Of a stretch of DNA of 38,384 bases, positions 1-7,117 are shown in pieces. The stretch's first letter is position 1. Each line of letters opens with the position of its first letter. Made by a program: the position numbers and the translations under genes. Below the pieces are notes generated by a model, which saw nothing but the letters and a program-made list of their open reading frames with translations, was not told the origin of the DNA and ran no database searches. This stretch comes from CAYQUL01 sp964568925. Lineage in GTDB: Bacteria > Patescibacteriota > Microgenomatia > UBA8517. The DNA lies in NCBI GenBank assembly GCA_964568925.1, contig CAZMSJ010000010.1, forward strand, positions 1 to 38,384, written 5' to 3'.

Positions 1-242
1 CAGAGGCAGCAGCCGCTGATAGTGGAAGCTCAACTCAAACAGTCGTATTAACAAATGCCGGTGCACAAAAAATCGCCGTCATTAAAGCCCTTCGTGAAAT
101 TAATCCCAACTTAGGACTTAAAGAAGCGAAAGACATGACTGAAGCAGTTCCAGCAGAAGTGTTGAAAGACGCTAAAGCTGAAGATGCAAAAGCTGCAGCT
201 GAAAAGCTAAAGGCAGCCGGAGCAACTGTAGAAATGAAGTAA
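1..242 (+). CDS. rplL: Ribosomal protein L7/L12, C-terminal part (5' end outside window)
   Basis: The reading frame is open from position 3 and ends with TAA at 240-242. It encodes about 79 residues. The sequence shows the end of the Ala-rich hinge followed by the L7/L12 C-terminal domain, with the conserved stretches KIAVIKALREI, LGLKEAKDM and AAGATVEMK. In the family this domain forms the ribosomal stalk that recruits the translation GTPases (EF-Tu, EF-G, IF2). Only the C-terminal domain is present because the gene enters from the left edge. It is probably the last gene of an rplJ-rplL type transcript, since a strong terminator follows 20 nt after the stop. Confidence 0.95.
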   Translation, partial: EAAAADSGSSTQTVVLTNAGAQKIAVIKALREINPNLGLKEAKDMTEAVPAEVLKDAKAEDAKAAAEKLKAAGATVEMK

Positions 243-261
243 CCATAGGGTTATTCATTTT

Positions 262-299
262 TCACTAAAAAGACCCCTCGAAAGAGGGGTTTTTTAGTG
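262..299 (+). terminator. Intrinsic terminator after rplL
   Basis: The stem ACCCCTC (273-279), GAAA tetraloop and GAGGGGT (284-290) are followed by TTTTT. The flanking CACTAAAAA and TTTTTTAGTG also pair, so the element could end transcription from either side. It sits directly downstream of the rplL stop. Confidence 0.9.
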
Positions 300-313
300 G
301 GGAGAAAATATAT

Positions 314-342
314 TTGCATATGTAGCACATCGGATCTATAAT
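314..342 (+). promoter_or_regulatory. Sigma-70-like promoter for the 385-777 gene
   Basis: TTGCAT (314-319) is followed by a 17-nt spacer and a perfect TATAAT (337-342). The -10 lies inside a small inverted repeat, CGGAT/ATCCG (331-345). The predicted start near 349 leaves a short leader carrying an AAGGAG ribosome site at 369-374, which supports the GTG start at 385. Confidence 0.6.
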
Positions 343-384
343 CCGTAACGCTTTTATTTGCACCTTATAAGGAGATTTGCCGCA

Positions 385-777
385 GTGGTTACCAATGTTT
401 TTCCGCTCAAATTTCAACCGCCCAAGTACAAAGCTGCCAATTTTCATGCGTGGCTCTCAGGTAGTATTGGTCTGTTGTTAATTGGATTAAAAGTTGGCCA
501 CACGTTTGAAGACATTCATAACGGGGGTGGAGGGATCTATATAACCGATCTGATGGGTCGAGACTATCACGTCCAGTTCCCACCACAAACAAATGAGTGG
601 CCAAAGGCTTTCCCTGAGGCTACGGTCATTAGTTCAATGGCTGAAGGAGTGTCTCTCCTGGTTAGATTGTTAAATGAAGCTGGCGTTACAGCCTGGCTTG
701 AGGAGGATGATGAGGAGTGCTTTTGGGTGAGAGACTCAAACAATCACCTGAATAACTTTGATTTCATGGTGTTTTAA
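385..777 (+). CDS. Small hypothetical protein, about 130 residues
   Basis: I do not recognise this protein. The start chosen is GTG at 385, preceded by AAGGAG at 369-374 with a 10-nt gap. A TTG at 358 in the same frame would add nine residues but lies almost on the predicted transcription start. The protein has a hydrophobic stretch (SIGLLLIG) in the first third, a Gly-rich turn (NGGGGIY), and an acidic C-terminal third with LLNEAGVTAWLEEDDEE. That last piece resembles in pattern the LL..GI.A..DEE stretch in the next gene (908-1369), which may point to a shared alpha-beta fold; this is weak. It has its own promoter and terminator, so it is monocistronic. There is no signal peptide; it is probably cytoplasmic. 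Confidence 0.7.
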   Translation: MVTNVFPLKFQPPKYKAANFHAWLSGSIGLLLIGLKVGHTFEDIHNGGGGIYITDLMGRDYHVQFPPQTNEWPKAFPEATVISSMAEGVSLLVRLLNEAGVTAWLEEDDEECFWVRDSNNHLNNFDFMVF

Positions 778-784
778 GAACACC

Positions 785-814
785 AGCCCGCTTTTCACAA
801 AGCGGGCTTTTTTT
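785..814 (+). terminator. Intrinsic terminator
   Basis: AGCCCGC (785-791) pairs with GCGGGCT (802-808) across a 10-nt loop and is followed by a run of T. It lies 7 nt after the stop of the 385-777 gene. Confidence 0.92.
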
Positions 815-830
815 GTGAGCTCATTTGTAG

Positions 831-862
831 TACAATATGTTTATAGGCTTTGAGACAAAGCC
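831..862 (+). promoter_or_regulatory. Possible promoter -10 and 5'-end hairpin for the 908 gene
   Basis: TACAAT (831-836) fits a -10 box, although no convincing -35 is visible; the T-run of the preceding terminator occupies that place. A start near 843 would put a perfect hairpin, GGCTTTG-AGA-CAAAGCC (846-862), at the very 5' end of the mRNA. The hairpin is certain in sequence; the promoter is an inference. Confidence 0.45.
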
Positions 863-907
863 ATTGAACATTGCACTTGGTTTTTATTTTCGTGAAGGAA
901 GTTACTA

Positions 908-1369
908 ATGTTAGATCAACATAGCCAAATTCAGTTAGAAGGGGCAGCCGTAAACCTTCTTCGGCAACAAGGCATTGAGGCACACTATGACGAAGAGAGT
1001 GGTGTGATTGTACTACCACGAAACGACAGGGCACTGCCTTCACAGATGGCAGCTATTCTTGAATATCTGTTTAATCTGATGAATACCCAAAATGTGGTAT
1101 TGGATAGTAATCCACGAACACGGGAAGACCTGATTCGAATGTTCATTTCGACCTTCAAAATGCTCAATATGGATATTGAATATGATGAAGTTAGCGGTAC
1201 GTTAGTTGTCCCATCTGTGTATGAACCGGTAGGGGTAAATCAACTAACAAATGTATTGAAATACATTCTGTTTCTATCTGGCCATCAATCAATTAATGGG
1301 AATGATGGTGTTGTTAGTTTTACTGACAAGTTTGGTGTCAACCAGATCGAAATTTTAGTAAGAGATTGA
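908..1369 (+). CDS. Hypothetical protein with an internal duplication, 153 residues
   Basis: I do not recognise the family. It starts with ATG at 908 after a good ribosome site (AAGGAA, about 8 nt upstream) and stops with TGA at 1367-1369. The protein reads as two similar halves. The first has LLRQQGIEAHYDEESGVIVLP followed by a helix around AAILEYLFNLM. The second has FKMLNMDIEYDEVSGTLVVP followed by NQLTNVLKYILFL. The shared core is a YDE-x-SG-x-(I/L)-V motif. Such a layout suggests a two-fold alpha/beta domain, possibly a regulatory or binding protein. No signal peptide or membrane segment is present. The gene is monocistronic, closed by the terminator at 1379-1413. Confidence 0.85.
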   Translation: MLDQHSQIQLEGAAVNLLRQQGIEAHYDEESGVIVLPRNDRALPSQMAAILEYLFNLMNTQNVVLDSNPRTREDLIRMFISTFKMLNMDIEYDEVSGTLVVPSVYEPVGVNQLTNVLKYILFLSGHQSINGNDGVVSFTDKFGVNQIEILVRD

Positions 1370-1378
1370 AACATTTTT

Positions 1379-1413
1379 AGGCCCACACAAAGAATAAAAT
1401 TGTGGGCCTTTTG
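1379..1413 (+). terminator. Intrinsic terminator
   Basis: AGGCCCACA (1379-1387) pairs perfectly with TGTGGGCCT (1401-1409), followed by a short TTTT. The stem is strong and the U-tract is short. Confidence 0.75.
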
Positions 1414-1427
1414 CAACAAAAGGTACG

Positions 1428-1436
1428 TGGTATACT
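1428..1436 (+). promoter_or_regulatory. Extended -10 promoter for the 1504 gene
   Basis: TGG directly precedes TATACT (1431-1436), giving an extended -10 element. TTGCAA at 1411-1416 is too close (14 nt) to be a standard -35. The predicted leader is about 60 nt. Confidence 0.5.
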
Positions 1437-1503
1437 TTTTGAGTCTCGTAAAGAGTGTATTGCAAAGAAGTACGTTTTTTAAAAAAGATTAGGAGCATGG
1501 ATC

Positions 1504-1734
1504 ATGACCATTTCTCCCATACAAACTAATCATCGATCTCAAAATGATATCGGAAAAACCTTTCTTGCCCCAATGAAAGCAGGTGATACACACCTTGCAC
1601 CAGTTGCGGCCGATGTAGACCTCTCATCTGAATTTGAAACACTGAGAGAAGGGCACGACCTTACAGCTTTATACTTTAAGGAACGTGACGACGCTGAAGC
1701 TGAAGAAAATAAAGAAGTAGAAACGCCCGTTTAG
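1504..1734 (+). CDS. Small acidic hypothetical protein, 76 residues
   Basis: I do not recognise this protein. It starts at ATG 1504, 9 nt after AGGAG (1491-1495). An ATG at 1497 is in another frame and stops after ten codons. The protein is soluble and strongly acidic at its C-terminus (ERDDAEAEENKEVE), with no cysteine or membrane segment, and is likely partly disordered. It has its own extended -10 promoter and a very strong terminator, so it is transcribed alone. A good ribosome site and dedicated terminator make it likely to be a real gene despite its size. Confidence 0.7.
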   Translation: MTISPIQTNHRSQNDIGKTFLAPMKAGDTHLAPVAADVDLSSEFETLREGHDLTALYFKERDDAEAEENKEVETPV

Positions 1735-1744
1735 AGAAGGGCAC

Positions 1745-1774
1745 GACCTAGTGGAAATCACTAGGTCTTTTTTT
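1745..1774 (+). terminator. Intrinsic terminator
   Basis: GACCTAGTG (1745-1753) and CACTAGGTC (1759-1767) form a perfect 9-bp stem with a GAAAT loop, followed by seven T. It closes the 1504-1734 gene and separates it from the convergent EVE gene. Confidence 0.93.
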
Positions 1775-1781
1775 GTATTTG

Positions 1782-2162
1782 TTACATCCTCTTGATATGT
1801 GTCGTAAGCCAAGAAACAAATGCATCCGGTAGATCCATAACCGACAGCCGTGATTGACGGACTAAACGAAGATCTGCAAATTGTGATTGCGCTTTCACTT
1901 GAGCGAGTGTCACAAATGGTTCTGCAAATTTTTCTTTAAATCGAAAGTGGGGGATGTCACCTGTTTTACTTACTACAGCCTCACCAACAATCGCCTTCAC
2001 CTTGCCGGTGTGGTATATAAATACCACGTCTCCCTCCCTCATTGACCTCAAAAAGCCTTTTGCTTGGGGATTATTAACTCCTGTCCATGGACCTTCCTTG
2101 TCTCTCGCGAGGTCATCTATCCCATATTCATGTTCTTCAGTTTTTGCTAAAAAATACTGCAT
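1782..2162 (-). CDS. EVE-domain (PUA-like fold) protein
   Basis: The 126-residue protein is a single EVE domain. The start has the family pattern Y-F-L-A-K-T-E-x-x-E-Y-x-I-D-D-L, then W-x-G-V-x-N-x-Q-A-K (residues about 26-35), MREGDVVFIYHTG (about 41-53), a conserved IVGEA strand, and near the end LRLVRQSRLSVM. EVE proteins have a PUA-like fold and are thought to bind modified bases in DNA or RNA; human THYN1 is a member. Length is normal for the family. The gene is monocistronic. No restriction or modification gene lies beside it, so the target of binding cannot be inferred from context. Confidence 0.92.
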   Translation of the reverse strand: MQYFLAKTEEHEYGIDDLARDKEGPWTGVNNPQAKGFLRSMREGDVVFIYHTGKVKAIVGEAVVSKTGDIPHFRFKEKFAEPFVTLAQVKAQSQFADLRLVRQSRLSVMDLPDAFVSWLTTHIKRM

Positions 2163-2167
2163 TGGTT

Positions 2168-2173
2168 ATTTTA
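2168..2173 (-). promoter_or_regulatory. -10 box only 5 nt from the EVE start codon (predicted leaderless)
   Basis: On the minus strand TAAAAT (2173 to 2168) is followed by AACCA and the ATG at 2162. Transcription would begin on or next to the A of the ATG. There is no ribosome binding site. A clear -35 was not found. Confidence 0.4.
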
Positions 2174-2593
2174 ACAGAAAAAATAAACAGCTGATGAAAG
2201 CATGACTTATAGCAAAGACACAAAAATACTAGAAAAAACAGTAAATAACGAAAAATATAAAAAAACTATATAAATCTAAATATGTATCAAATAAAAAATA
2301 GATTCTAAAAAAAATTAAAAAATATTTTTTAGTTTTAAAATTCTTTTGAAAAACAGAAAAACATTACAAACACAAAAACAAAAAGCAGTCTAAAAAAAAC
2401 GTCTTTGAAACTTTAAAGAGACCTGTTATCACAAAAACAATATGACATGGTGAAAAGAGACATGATCACTGATACCTCATCAGATGAGAGAGAAAATCAA
2501 ACGATACATAAGCAAGGGGAAAGATGACAGGGGCTTTAAATCGCATTTTGTGAAGCCAAAATTTAGCCTCAAAAGTGGGGAGACTGACATACA
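2174..2593. other. A-rich intergenic gap without a supported gene
   Basis: From about 2210 to 2420 the plus strand is very rich in A with many A-runs and very little G or C. No reading frame with a plausible start, ribosome site or family resemblance was found on either strand. It presumably holds upstream promoter sequence for the EVE gene (leftward) and the tail beyond the terminator of the 2628-3434 operon. Confidence 0.6.
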
Positions 2594-2621
2594 CAAAAAT
2601 GGTCCCGCGAAAAGCGGGACC
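2594..2621 (-). terminator. Intrinsic terminator of the amidoligase operon
   Basis: GGTCCCGC (2601-2608) and GCGGGACC (2614-2621) form an 8-bp stem with loop GAAAA. On the minus strand the hairpin is followed by ATTTTTGT. It lies 6 nt after the stop of the last operon gene. Confidence 0.92.
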
Positions 2622-2627
2622 GAACAA

Positions 2628-3434
2628 CTAACCATTCAATGCATACTGCAAAAAGGTGTTAAACATGTTGGTGATACCTGGAACATACAGTTTTTGTAAT
2701 TCCAGATTGTCATCAAATGATAATCCTGATTTTGCAAAACGTTTACTGTCAGAAGCTTTTGCATCAGCTAATGTTTGTTCAACGTCTGCAGTACTTCGTT
2801 CTGGATGAAATTCAACACCGAAATGAATACCAGACTGAAAGGCTTGGATACCACCATCACTTATGGCTAAGACATCTGAACCATCTGGAACCCTAACAAT
2901 CCATTCTGCATGGTTCTCAGGTGCTGCAAAAATTTCAGGAACGTCGCACAATAACTTGTTATCAATTCCAGCCTGAGTTTTTGCAATACGAGCGTAACCC
3001 ATTTCAGTCTGACTTCCTTTTACTACCAATCCACCAAGTGCTTCAGCAAGCATTTGAGCTCCGAAACACACACCAAAGATTGGTACCTGCTGCTTCCCTG
3101 CCTCACGGATGAAATCAATTAGTTCAACTTTCCATTTGGACAGGTATGCTACCCCATCTTTCCTTGTCCGATGTCGAGCTGAGTAGCTTGAGCCGGTCAC
3201 GATGATAGCTGAATAGTCAGAAACATAATCAGGTAGCCTCAATTTTGATCGATCTTCTCGCTGAACGAGGCTAAAACCTGAGTCTTTTGGATAGGAATTA
3301 ATGAGTGTTACATCCCACAAATGATCTGGGACACAGGATGTTCCAAAGGTGTCCGGAATCATTTGAGCGAACGGATATCCAGTCGGATGTGCATTCACAA
3401 ACAATACCTTGCTTCGAATTTCTGTCGTGAGCAT
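2628..3434 (-). CDS. Class I glutamine amidotransferase (GATase1, GuaA-like)
   Basis: The 268-residue protein has a complete class I glutaminase triad. The nucleophile elbow is GVCFGAQ with Cys123, and EFHPE supplies His210 and Glu212. The family hydrolyses glutamine and either passes ammonia to a synthetase partner or, in stand-alone members, cleaves gamma-glutamyl bonds. No synthetase domain is fused to it. It starts at ATG 3434 after a strong AAGGAG ribosome site, 9 nt downstream of the GNAT-like gene, and ends just before the operon terminator. Its position behind two ATP-grasp ligases suggests it either feeds ammonia to one of them or trims a glutamyl conjugate. This role is inference; the family assignment is firm. 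Confidence 0.93.
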   Translation of the reverse strand: MLTTEIRSKVLFVNAHPTGYPFAQMIPDTFGTSCVPDHLWDVTLINSYPKDSGFSLVQREDRSKLRLPDYVSDYSAIIVTGSSYSARHRTRKDGVAYLSKWKVELIDFIREAGKQQVPIFGVCFGAQMLAEALGGLVVKGSQTEMGYARIAKTQAGIDNKLLCDVPEIFAAPENHAEWIVRVPDGSDVLAISDGGIQAFQSGIHFGVEFHPERSTADVEQTLADAKASDSKRFAKSGLSFDDNLELQKLYVPGITNMFNTFLQYALNG

Positions 3435-3443
3435 TTCTACTCC

Positions 3444-4304
3444 TTATATAAGTTGTGATCTATCAAGTAAGAGTACGTCGGTAATTCCCCTGGCTTTAAA
3501 CTCATCAGGATGTGGTTTTTCGCCAGTATAAATAACAACTAACGTGGTTTTATCACCATCTAAAGCCACAAATGCGATAGTATCAACAAAGTGCTCGAAA
3601 TGTATGAATTTAGTCGTAACAATACCACTTTTATCTACTGGAACTGCCGTTAAACCGAACCGAGATTTGTAAGACAGGAGCCCTGTCGACAAATGATGTC
3701 CATATAAATTTGTATCTTGTCCAAAGCTCACATATTCCTTTTTCAAGTCTCGTGCAAACAGTAAGGTAGCAAAATCAACGAAGGCTCCCATGTTAAATGA
3801 GGTGCCAGGACGCTTTTCAACAACACCGTAGCCAACACTTAAGCGTTCTTCTTCAATGACACAGACGTTTCCCCCGATAAACTCCCCATCTTGATAGAGA
3901 AATACTGCTCCAAGCGTCTTCCCTGCCTGCTTTTTCTCAAGGTACCAATCTTGGGTAATTTTTAAGTTCGGTCTCTCCTTTTCTGACAGTAAAGATGAGT
4001 ATTTCGCACGCCATGTATTATACTGATCAAGGCGTAAGTCATGTACATATTCAATTGAGATCCCCTCTTCTTTGTACTCACGGAACCACTTCTTTAATGA
4101 CTTCTTCAGCCGGTCAGCTTTAATGAATTGGAACAAGTCATCATATTCCTGAATGTATGCGCGCCATGACACTTTAAGTGGTCGTACAAACCCAAAAGAT
4201 GGGTCAATAGCGGTCAAATTAACAATATCAGCTTCACGGTCATACACCTGGCTGCCATCTGTAATGGTTGCAATCTTTAGGTCAAAGAATAGATCATTCT
4301 TCAT
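3444..4304 (-). CDS. GNAT/FemAB-like acyltransferase family protein (probable)
   Basis: The likely start is ATG 4304, which overlaps the end of the upstream ATP-grasp gene by 11 bp; an ATG at 4349 would lengthen the overlap to 56 bp. The protein has about 286 residues. A basic helical region (DRLKKSLKKWFREYKEEG) is followed by an alpha/beta part with a strand pair around AVFLYQDGEFIGGNVCVI and a loop GQDTNLYGHHLSTGLLSYKS. That layout recalls the GNAT-type fold of FemAB and BioF2-like acetyltransferases, some of which act as peptide-bond-forming enzymes beside ATP-grasp ligases. Overlap on one side and a 9-nt gap on the other show tight coupling within the operon. I am confident it is a real gene, less sure of the fold. 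Confidence 0.75.
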   Translation of the reverse strand: MKNDLFFDLKIATITDGSQVYDREADIVNLTAIDPSFGFVRPLKVSWRAYIQEYDDLFQFIKADRLKKSLKKWFREYKEEGISIEYVHDLRLDQYNTWRAKYSSLLSEKERPNLKITQDWYLEKKQAGKTLGAVFLYQDGEFIGGNVCVIEEERLSVGYGVVEKRPGTSFNMGAFVDFATLLFARDLKKEYVSFGQDTNLYGHHLSTGLLSYKSRFGLTAVPVDKSGIVTTKFIHFEHFVDTIAFVALDGDKTTLVVIYTGEKPHPDEFKARGITDVLLLDRSQLI

Positions 4305-5754
4305 CAGGCTCAATTGGGGCTTCAATTTCAACAATCTGCAATCGGTCATAGAGAAGGGCCACGAGTTGCTTGGTCTCGTCTGTTAACTCTGACTTTGCTT
4401 TAAGCATGGCACCAGTGCGAACTAAGCGAAGAACGCGTGCTCCAGGTTTAAATACAGTGTCTTTAAATGGCACACCTTCGGTCAAAAGAAACTCTTCTGG
4501 TGACAAAATATCTTCATATCTATACCCTTCTCGTACATAGCGAATATCATTCTGTTGTTTGTCAAAATGGTAGACTCCAGCTGGTAAATCTCCTGTCACC
4601 TTACTCCATTCATTTGTTTTTGTTTCAAGAATAATCTGGCTTCCACGATAGGTTTGATTAAAACCTTCAGATACTTGGTTAAGGTCAAAATCGTAGTCAA
4701 GATTCAAGTGTTCAGCGATGTGGTAGTAGTCCATTGGAAGAAGTCCTTTTGCTGACTGCATCATGGTTAGAATAGGAAATGCATCGGTGTAGCGTGGGTT
4801 ACATTCAACAGGATATACAATTCCTTCTGCTTCATTGACCATCAAATCAAGGCCAAAGATTCCTTTATATCCATTTTTGTAGAGGTGATCACCAAACTTC
4901 CGTGCAATCTCTTGAGCCTGAGCCTGGAGGGACTCATCATAATCTTTGTAACTCCAATCGTGACCACAGAAGAGGCCGCTACCTTCACCCAAGAGCCGTA
5001 CTTCTGGAATATCTTGAACCTGAGTTTGAATACGTGCAGTGATGGTTCCTTTCTTGGTTACACACCCAGCGATACTACATGATTCACCCTCAATAAACTT
5101 AGCGATTGTTATGTTTTCAATTGGATTCTTTCGTTTCTCACCGAGCTTGGTATTTAGCTTTTCCATAAAGGCATCAAACTCTTCTTTGTTACTAATGAAT
5201 GCGGTTCCTGTTCCGCCACCTGCAGTCATTTCTGCGATTTGAAAAACCAAAGGCTTTCTTTCATTTCCATAGTACTCAGACTGTAACTTTAAGACCAATT
5301 CGTAGGTTAATTCATGAGGTGAGTAAATGTTACCTGGAATAGGAGCCATGCCGGCTTCAACCAATGCTTTTCTAAAGAAAGCCTTGTTTTCAAACTTGTC
5401 TTTAACGGTTGTGCGGTTGCCGATGATGTTCCAACCCATCTGGTCTGCAAGCTCTTCTACTCCAATCGTTGATTTGTACACTAAAATATTCCGTATATTG
5501 TTTACTTTCATGTATTCTTGAACACTAGGAAGATTCAATATCTCCATGGCATTGGTTCTTTCTATTTTTGTTTCAGGATTTTCATGCTCTACTGCATGCA
5601 CCTTCATGTCTCGTGCAATATATGCAGTCTCGCCTCTCCACTTAAAACAAATGATGGAGTAATTATCTAAAAATGAATTTGCAACCACGCGAGAAAAAGC
5701 ATTTGGGGCAATGCCTGCAATTGGTGGTGTGGTGAGTTTGATTGTATTTACCAT
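4294..5754 (-). CDS. ATP-grasp ligase (carboxylate-amine ligase-like)
   Basis: The 486-residue protein is a full-length ATP-grasp enzyme. After an N-terminal pre-grasp region (1-120) come KDKFENKAFFRKAL (about 118-131), a Gly-rich nucleotide loop EMTAGGGTGTAF (175-186), a FIEGES strand (220-225), and the metal site GLDLMVNEAE..VYPVECNPRYT with Asp303, Glu317, Asn319 and Arg321. The family activates a carboxylate as acyl-phosphate and joins it to an amine or thiol; the nearest well-known relatives are the carbamoyl-phosphate synthase and biotin carboxylase-like ligases. The substrate cannot be read from the sequence. It overlaps the upstream gene by 7 bp and the downstream one by 11 bp. The roughly 120-residue C-terminal tail (365-486) is an uncharacterised addition. 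Confidence 0.93.
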   Translation of the reverse strand: MVNTIKLTTPPIAGIAPNAFSRVVANSFLDNYSIICFKWRGETAYIARDMKVHAVEHENPETKIERTNAMEILNLPSVQEYMKVNNIRNILVYKSTIGVEELADQMGWNIIGNRTTVKDKFENKAFFRKALVEAGMAPIPGNIYSPHELTYELVLKLQSEYYGNERKPLVFQIAEMTAGGGTGTAFISNKEEFDAFMEKLNTKLGEKRKNPIENITIAKFIEGESCSIAGCVTKKGTITARIQTQVQDIPEVRLLGEGSGLFCGHDWSYKDYDESLQAQAQEIARKFGDHLYKNGYKGIFGLDLMVNEAEGIVYPVECNPRYTDAFPILTMMQSAKGLLPMDYYHIAEHLNLDYDFDLNQVSEGFNQTYRGSQIILETKTNEWSKVTGDLPAGVYHFDKQQNDIRYVREGYRYEDILSPEEFLLTEGVPFKDTVFKPGARVLRLVRTGAMLKAKSELTDETKQLVALLYDRLQIVEIEAPIEPDEE

Positions 5755-7079
5755 TTTTGTGCTTGATTCTTTTGCTCTACGCTAATAACTGGATCAACTA
5801 AAAAGCCTTGTAGGTCAGTTCTACCGATGATTACCTTGTATACCATTTTACTCCGATCAGAGATACTCATCACAGTCTTGATTTTGCGACCAGCAAGCCA
5901 GATGGTTGCAGCGATAACTGGACGCTCTTCTTCACCCAAGGATGACCTCTTAGTCAGGTGCCAGAGGATATTCTTCTTTGAATAAATCCCCAATTTTCTG
6001 GCTAGTTTAGCATCAATTGAACTACTCCATGCCCCAGTATCAACTTTGGCTACTGTTTTAATTCGCTTCCCCTCTTTATTGAGTATAGAAATTGTCTCTG
6101 CAGCTTTGATTGTTTTAACACCTTCACTAGCCTTCAATCGATCAAGGAATCGTTCTGAGAACAAAGCTTGGGCTATTTTAACACCTTGTTCAGCTGATGT
6201 TACCTCAAGTTCATCAACACGCTCTAGTCGTTTCTTTAGCCCTGCCATGTTTGCGAGCTGAATCTGGAGTCCTGGCTGACTGTTAACCTCAAGAACCATT
6301 GGTCCGCGAGATGGGTGCAAAACAATATCAACGCCCATATATCCAAGTCCAGGGATATCTCGACAGGTTGCAGCAGTCATTAATATCTTCTTCCACTCAG
6401 GAATTTTGATACCAGTGAGCTTTAACGTACTGTCTGGTTTGTATTTAACTGGTCTTCCATGCCAAATAGCTCTTGTTGTTATACCTGTTGCTATATCTAT
6501 TCCTACCCCAATGGCACCTTGATGAAGGTTAGCTCGTCCACCACTTTCAGGCGTTGGCAATCGAAGCATTGCCATAACTGGCACATAGTTGAATACAATG
6601 ACTCGAATATCAGGCGTTCCTCGATATGCGTATTTTACGAAGGCTTTATGCCTCCCCACATATTCCTGTATAAAGGCACTGTCAGGAACATTGCCTATAC
6701 TGTATGCCCCCTCTAAGATATCTAAAATATGGAGTTTTAAGTCATCCGCGGTTACAACTTCTCGCTGAGTCGTAATCCATGTAGGTTTTGTTGAACCAAT
6801 TACTTTCTTTCGCTTTTTAACCACAATGATGCCATCTCCACCAAGTCCTTTACTTGGCTTTAAGGCAAAGCTATCTGGAAGCTTTGTCCAATCAAAGGTC
6901 ATAATATCCTGAGGCTTGAAAAACTTTTTATATATTTTTGGGGTTGGTACTTCAATTTTCTTTAAAGACCCACTTGTTAGAATTTTTGATGAGGCAATAC
7001 GACGGCCACGATAGCTATTTGCTTCATAGGAGAAGAGTTGAGCACGAGAGTTAAGTCCGAGGATATGTGATATTTTCAT
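5748..7079 (-). CDS. Fusion of RimK/ATPgrasp_ST-like ligase with a retropepsin-like (RimB-type) protease domain
   Basis: The 443-residue protein joins two domains. Residues about 45-300 are ATP-grasp: KPSKGLGGDGI (74-84), FIQEYVGRH (136-144), and the metal/phosphate site GVDIVLH..MVLEVNSQPGLQ (249-272). Residues about 325-435 form a single-lobe aspartyl protease like RimB and other 'ATP-dependent zinc proteases', with the motif KVDTGAWSSS around Asp347 and a second strand near VIIGRTDL. In many bacteria RimK-like ligase, retropepsin and a 7TM protein are separate neighbouring genes; here the first two are fused and the 7TM gene lies 38 bp upstream. A plausible role is to add and later cut a short peptide tag. 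Catalytic residues of both domains look intact. Confidence 0.92.
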   Translation of the reverse strand: MKISHILGLNSRAQLFSYEANSYRGRRIASSKILTSGSLKKIEVPTPKIYKKFFKPQDIMTFDWTKLPDSFALKPSKGLGGDGIIVVKKRKKVIGSTKPTWITTQREVVTADDLKLHILDILEGAYSIGNVPDSAFIQEYVGRHKAFVKYAYRGTPDIRVIVFNYVPVMAMLRLPTPESGGRANLHQGAIGVGIDIATGITTRAIWHGRPVKYKPDSTLKLTGIKIPEWKKILMTAATCRDIPGLGYMGVDIVLHPSRGPMVLEVNSQPGLQIQLANMAGLKKRLERVDELEVTSAEQGVKIAQALFSERFLDRLKASEGVKTIKAAETISILNKEGKRIKTVAKVDTGAWSSSIDAKLARKLGIYSKKNILWHLTKRSSLGEEERPVIAATIWLAGRKIKTVMSISDRSKMVYKVIIGRTDLQGFLVDPVISVEQKNQAQKW

Positions 7080-7117
7080 AGGTGTTTTTAGTTAGAGCCA
7101 GGAAAGGAAAAAACTGG

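Noticed and set aside
2484..2699. 71-codon plus-strand ORF
   Set aside because: It runs through the minus-strand terminator and into the end of the amidotransferase gene, has no ribosome site and no recognisable features.
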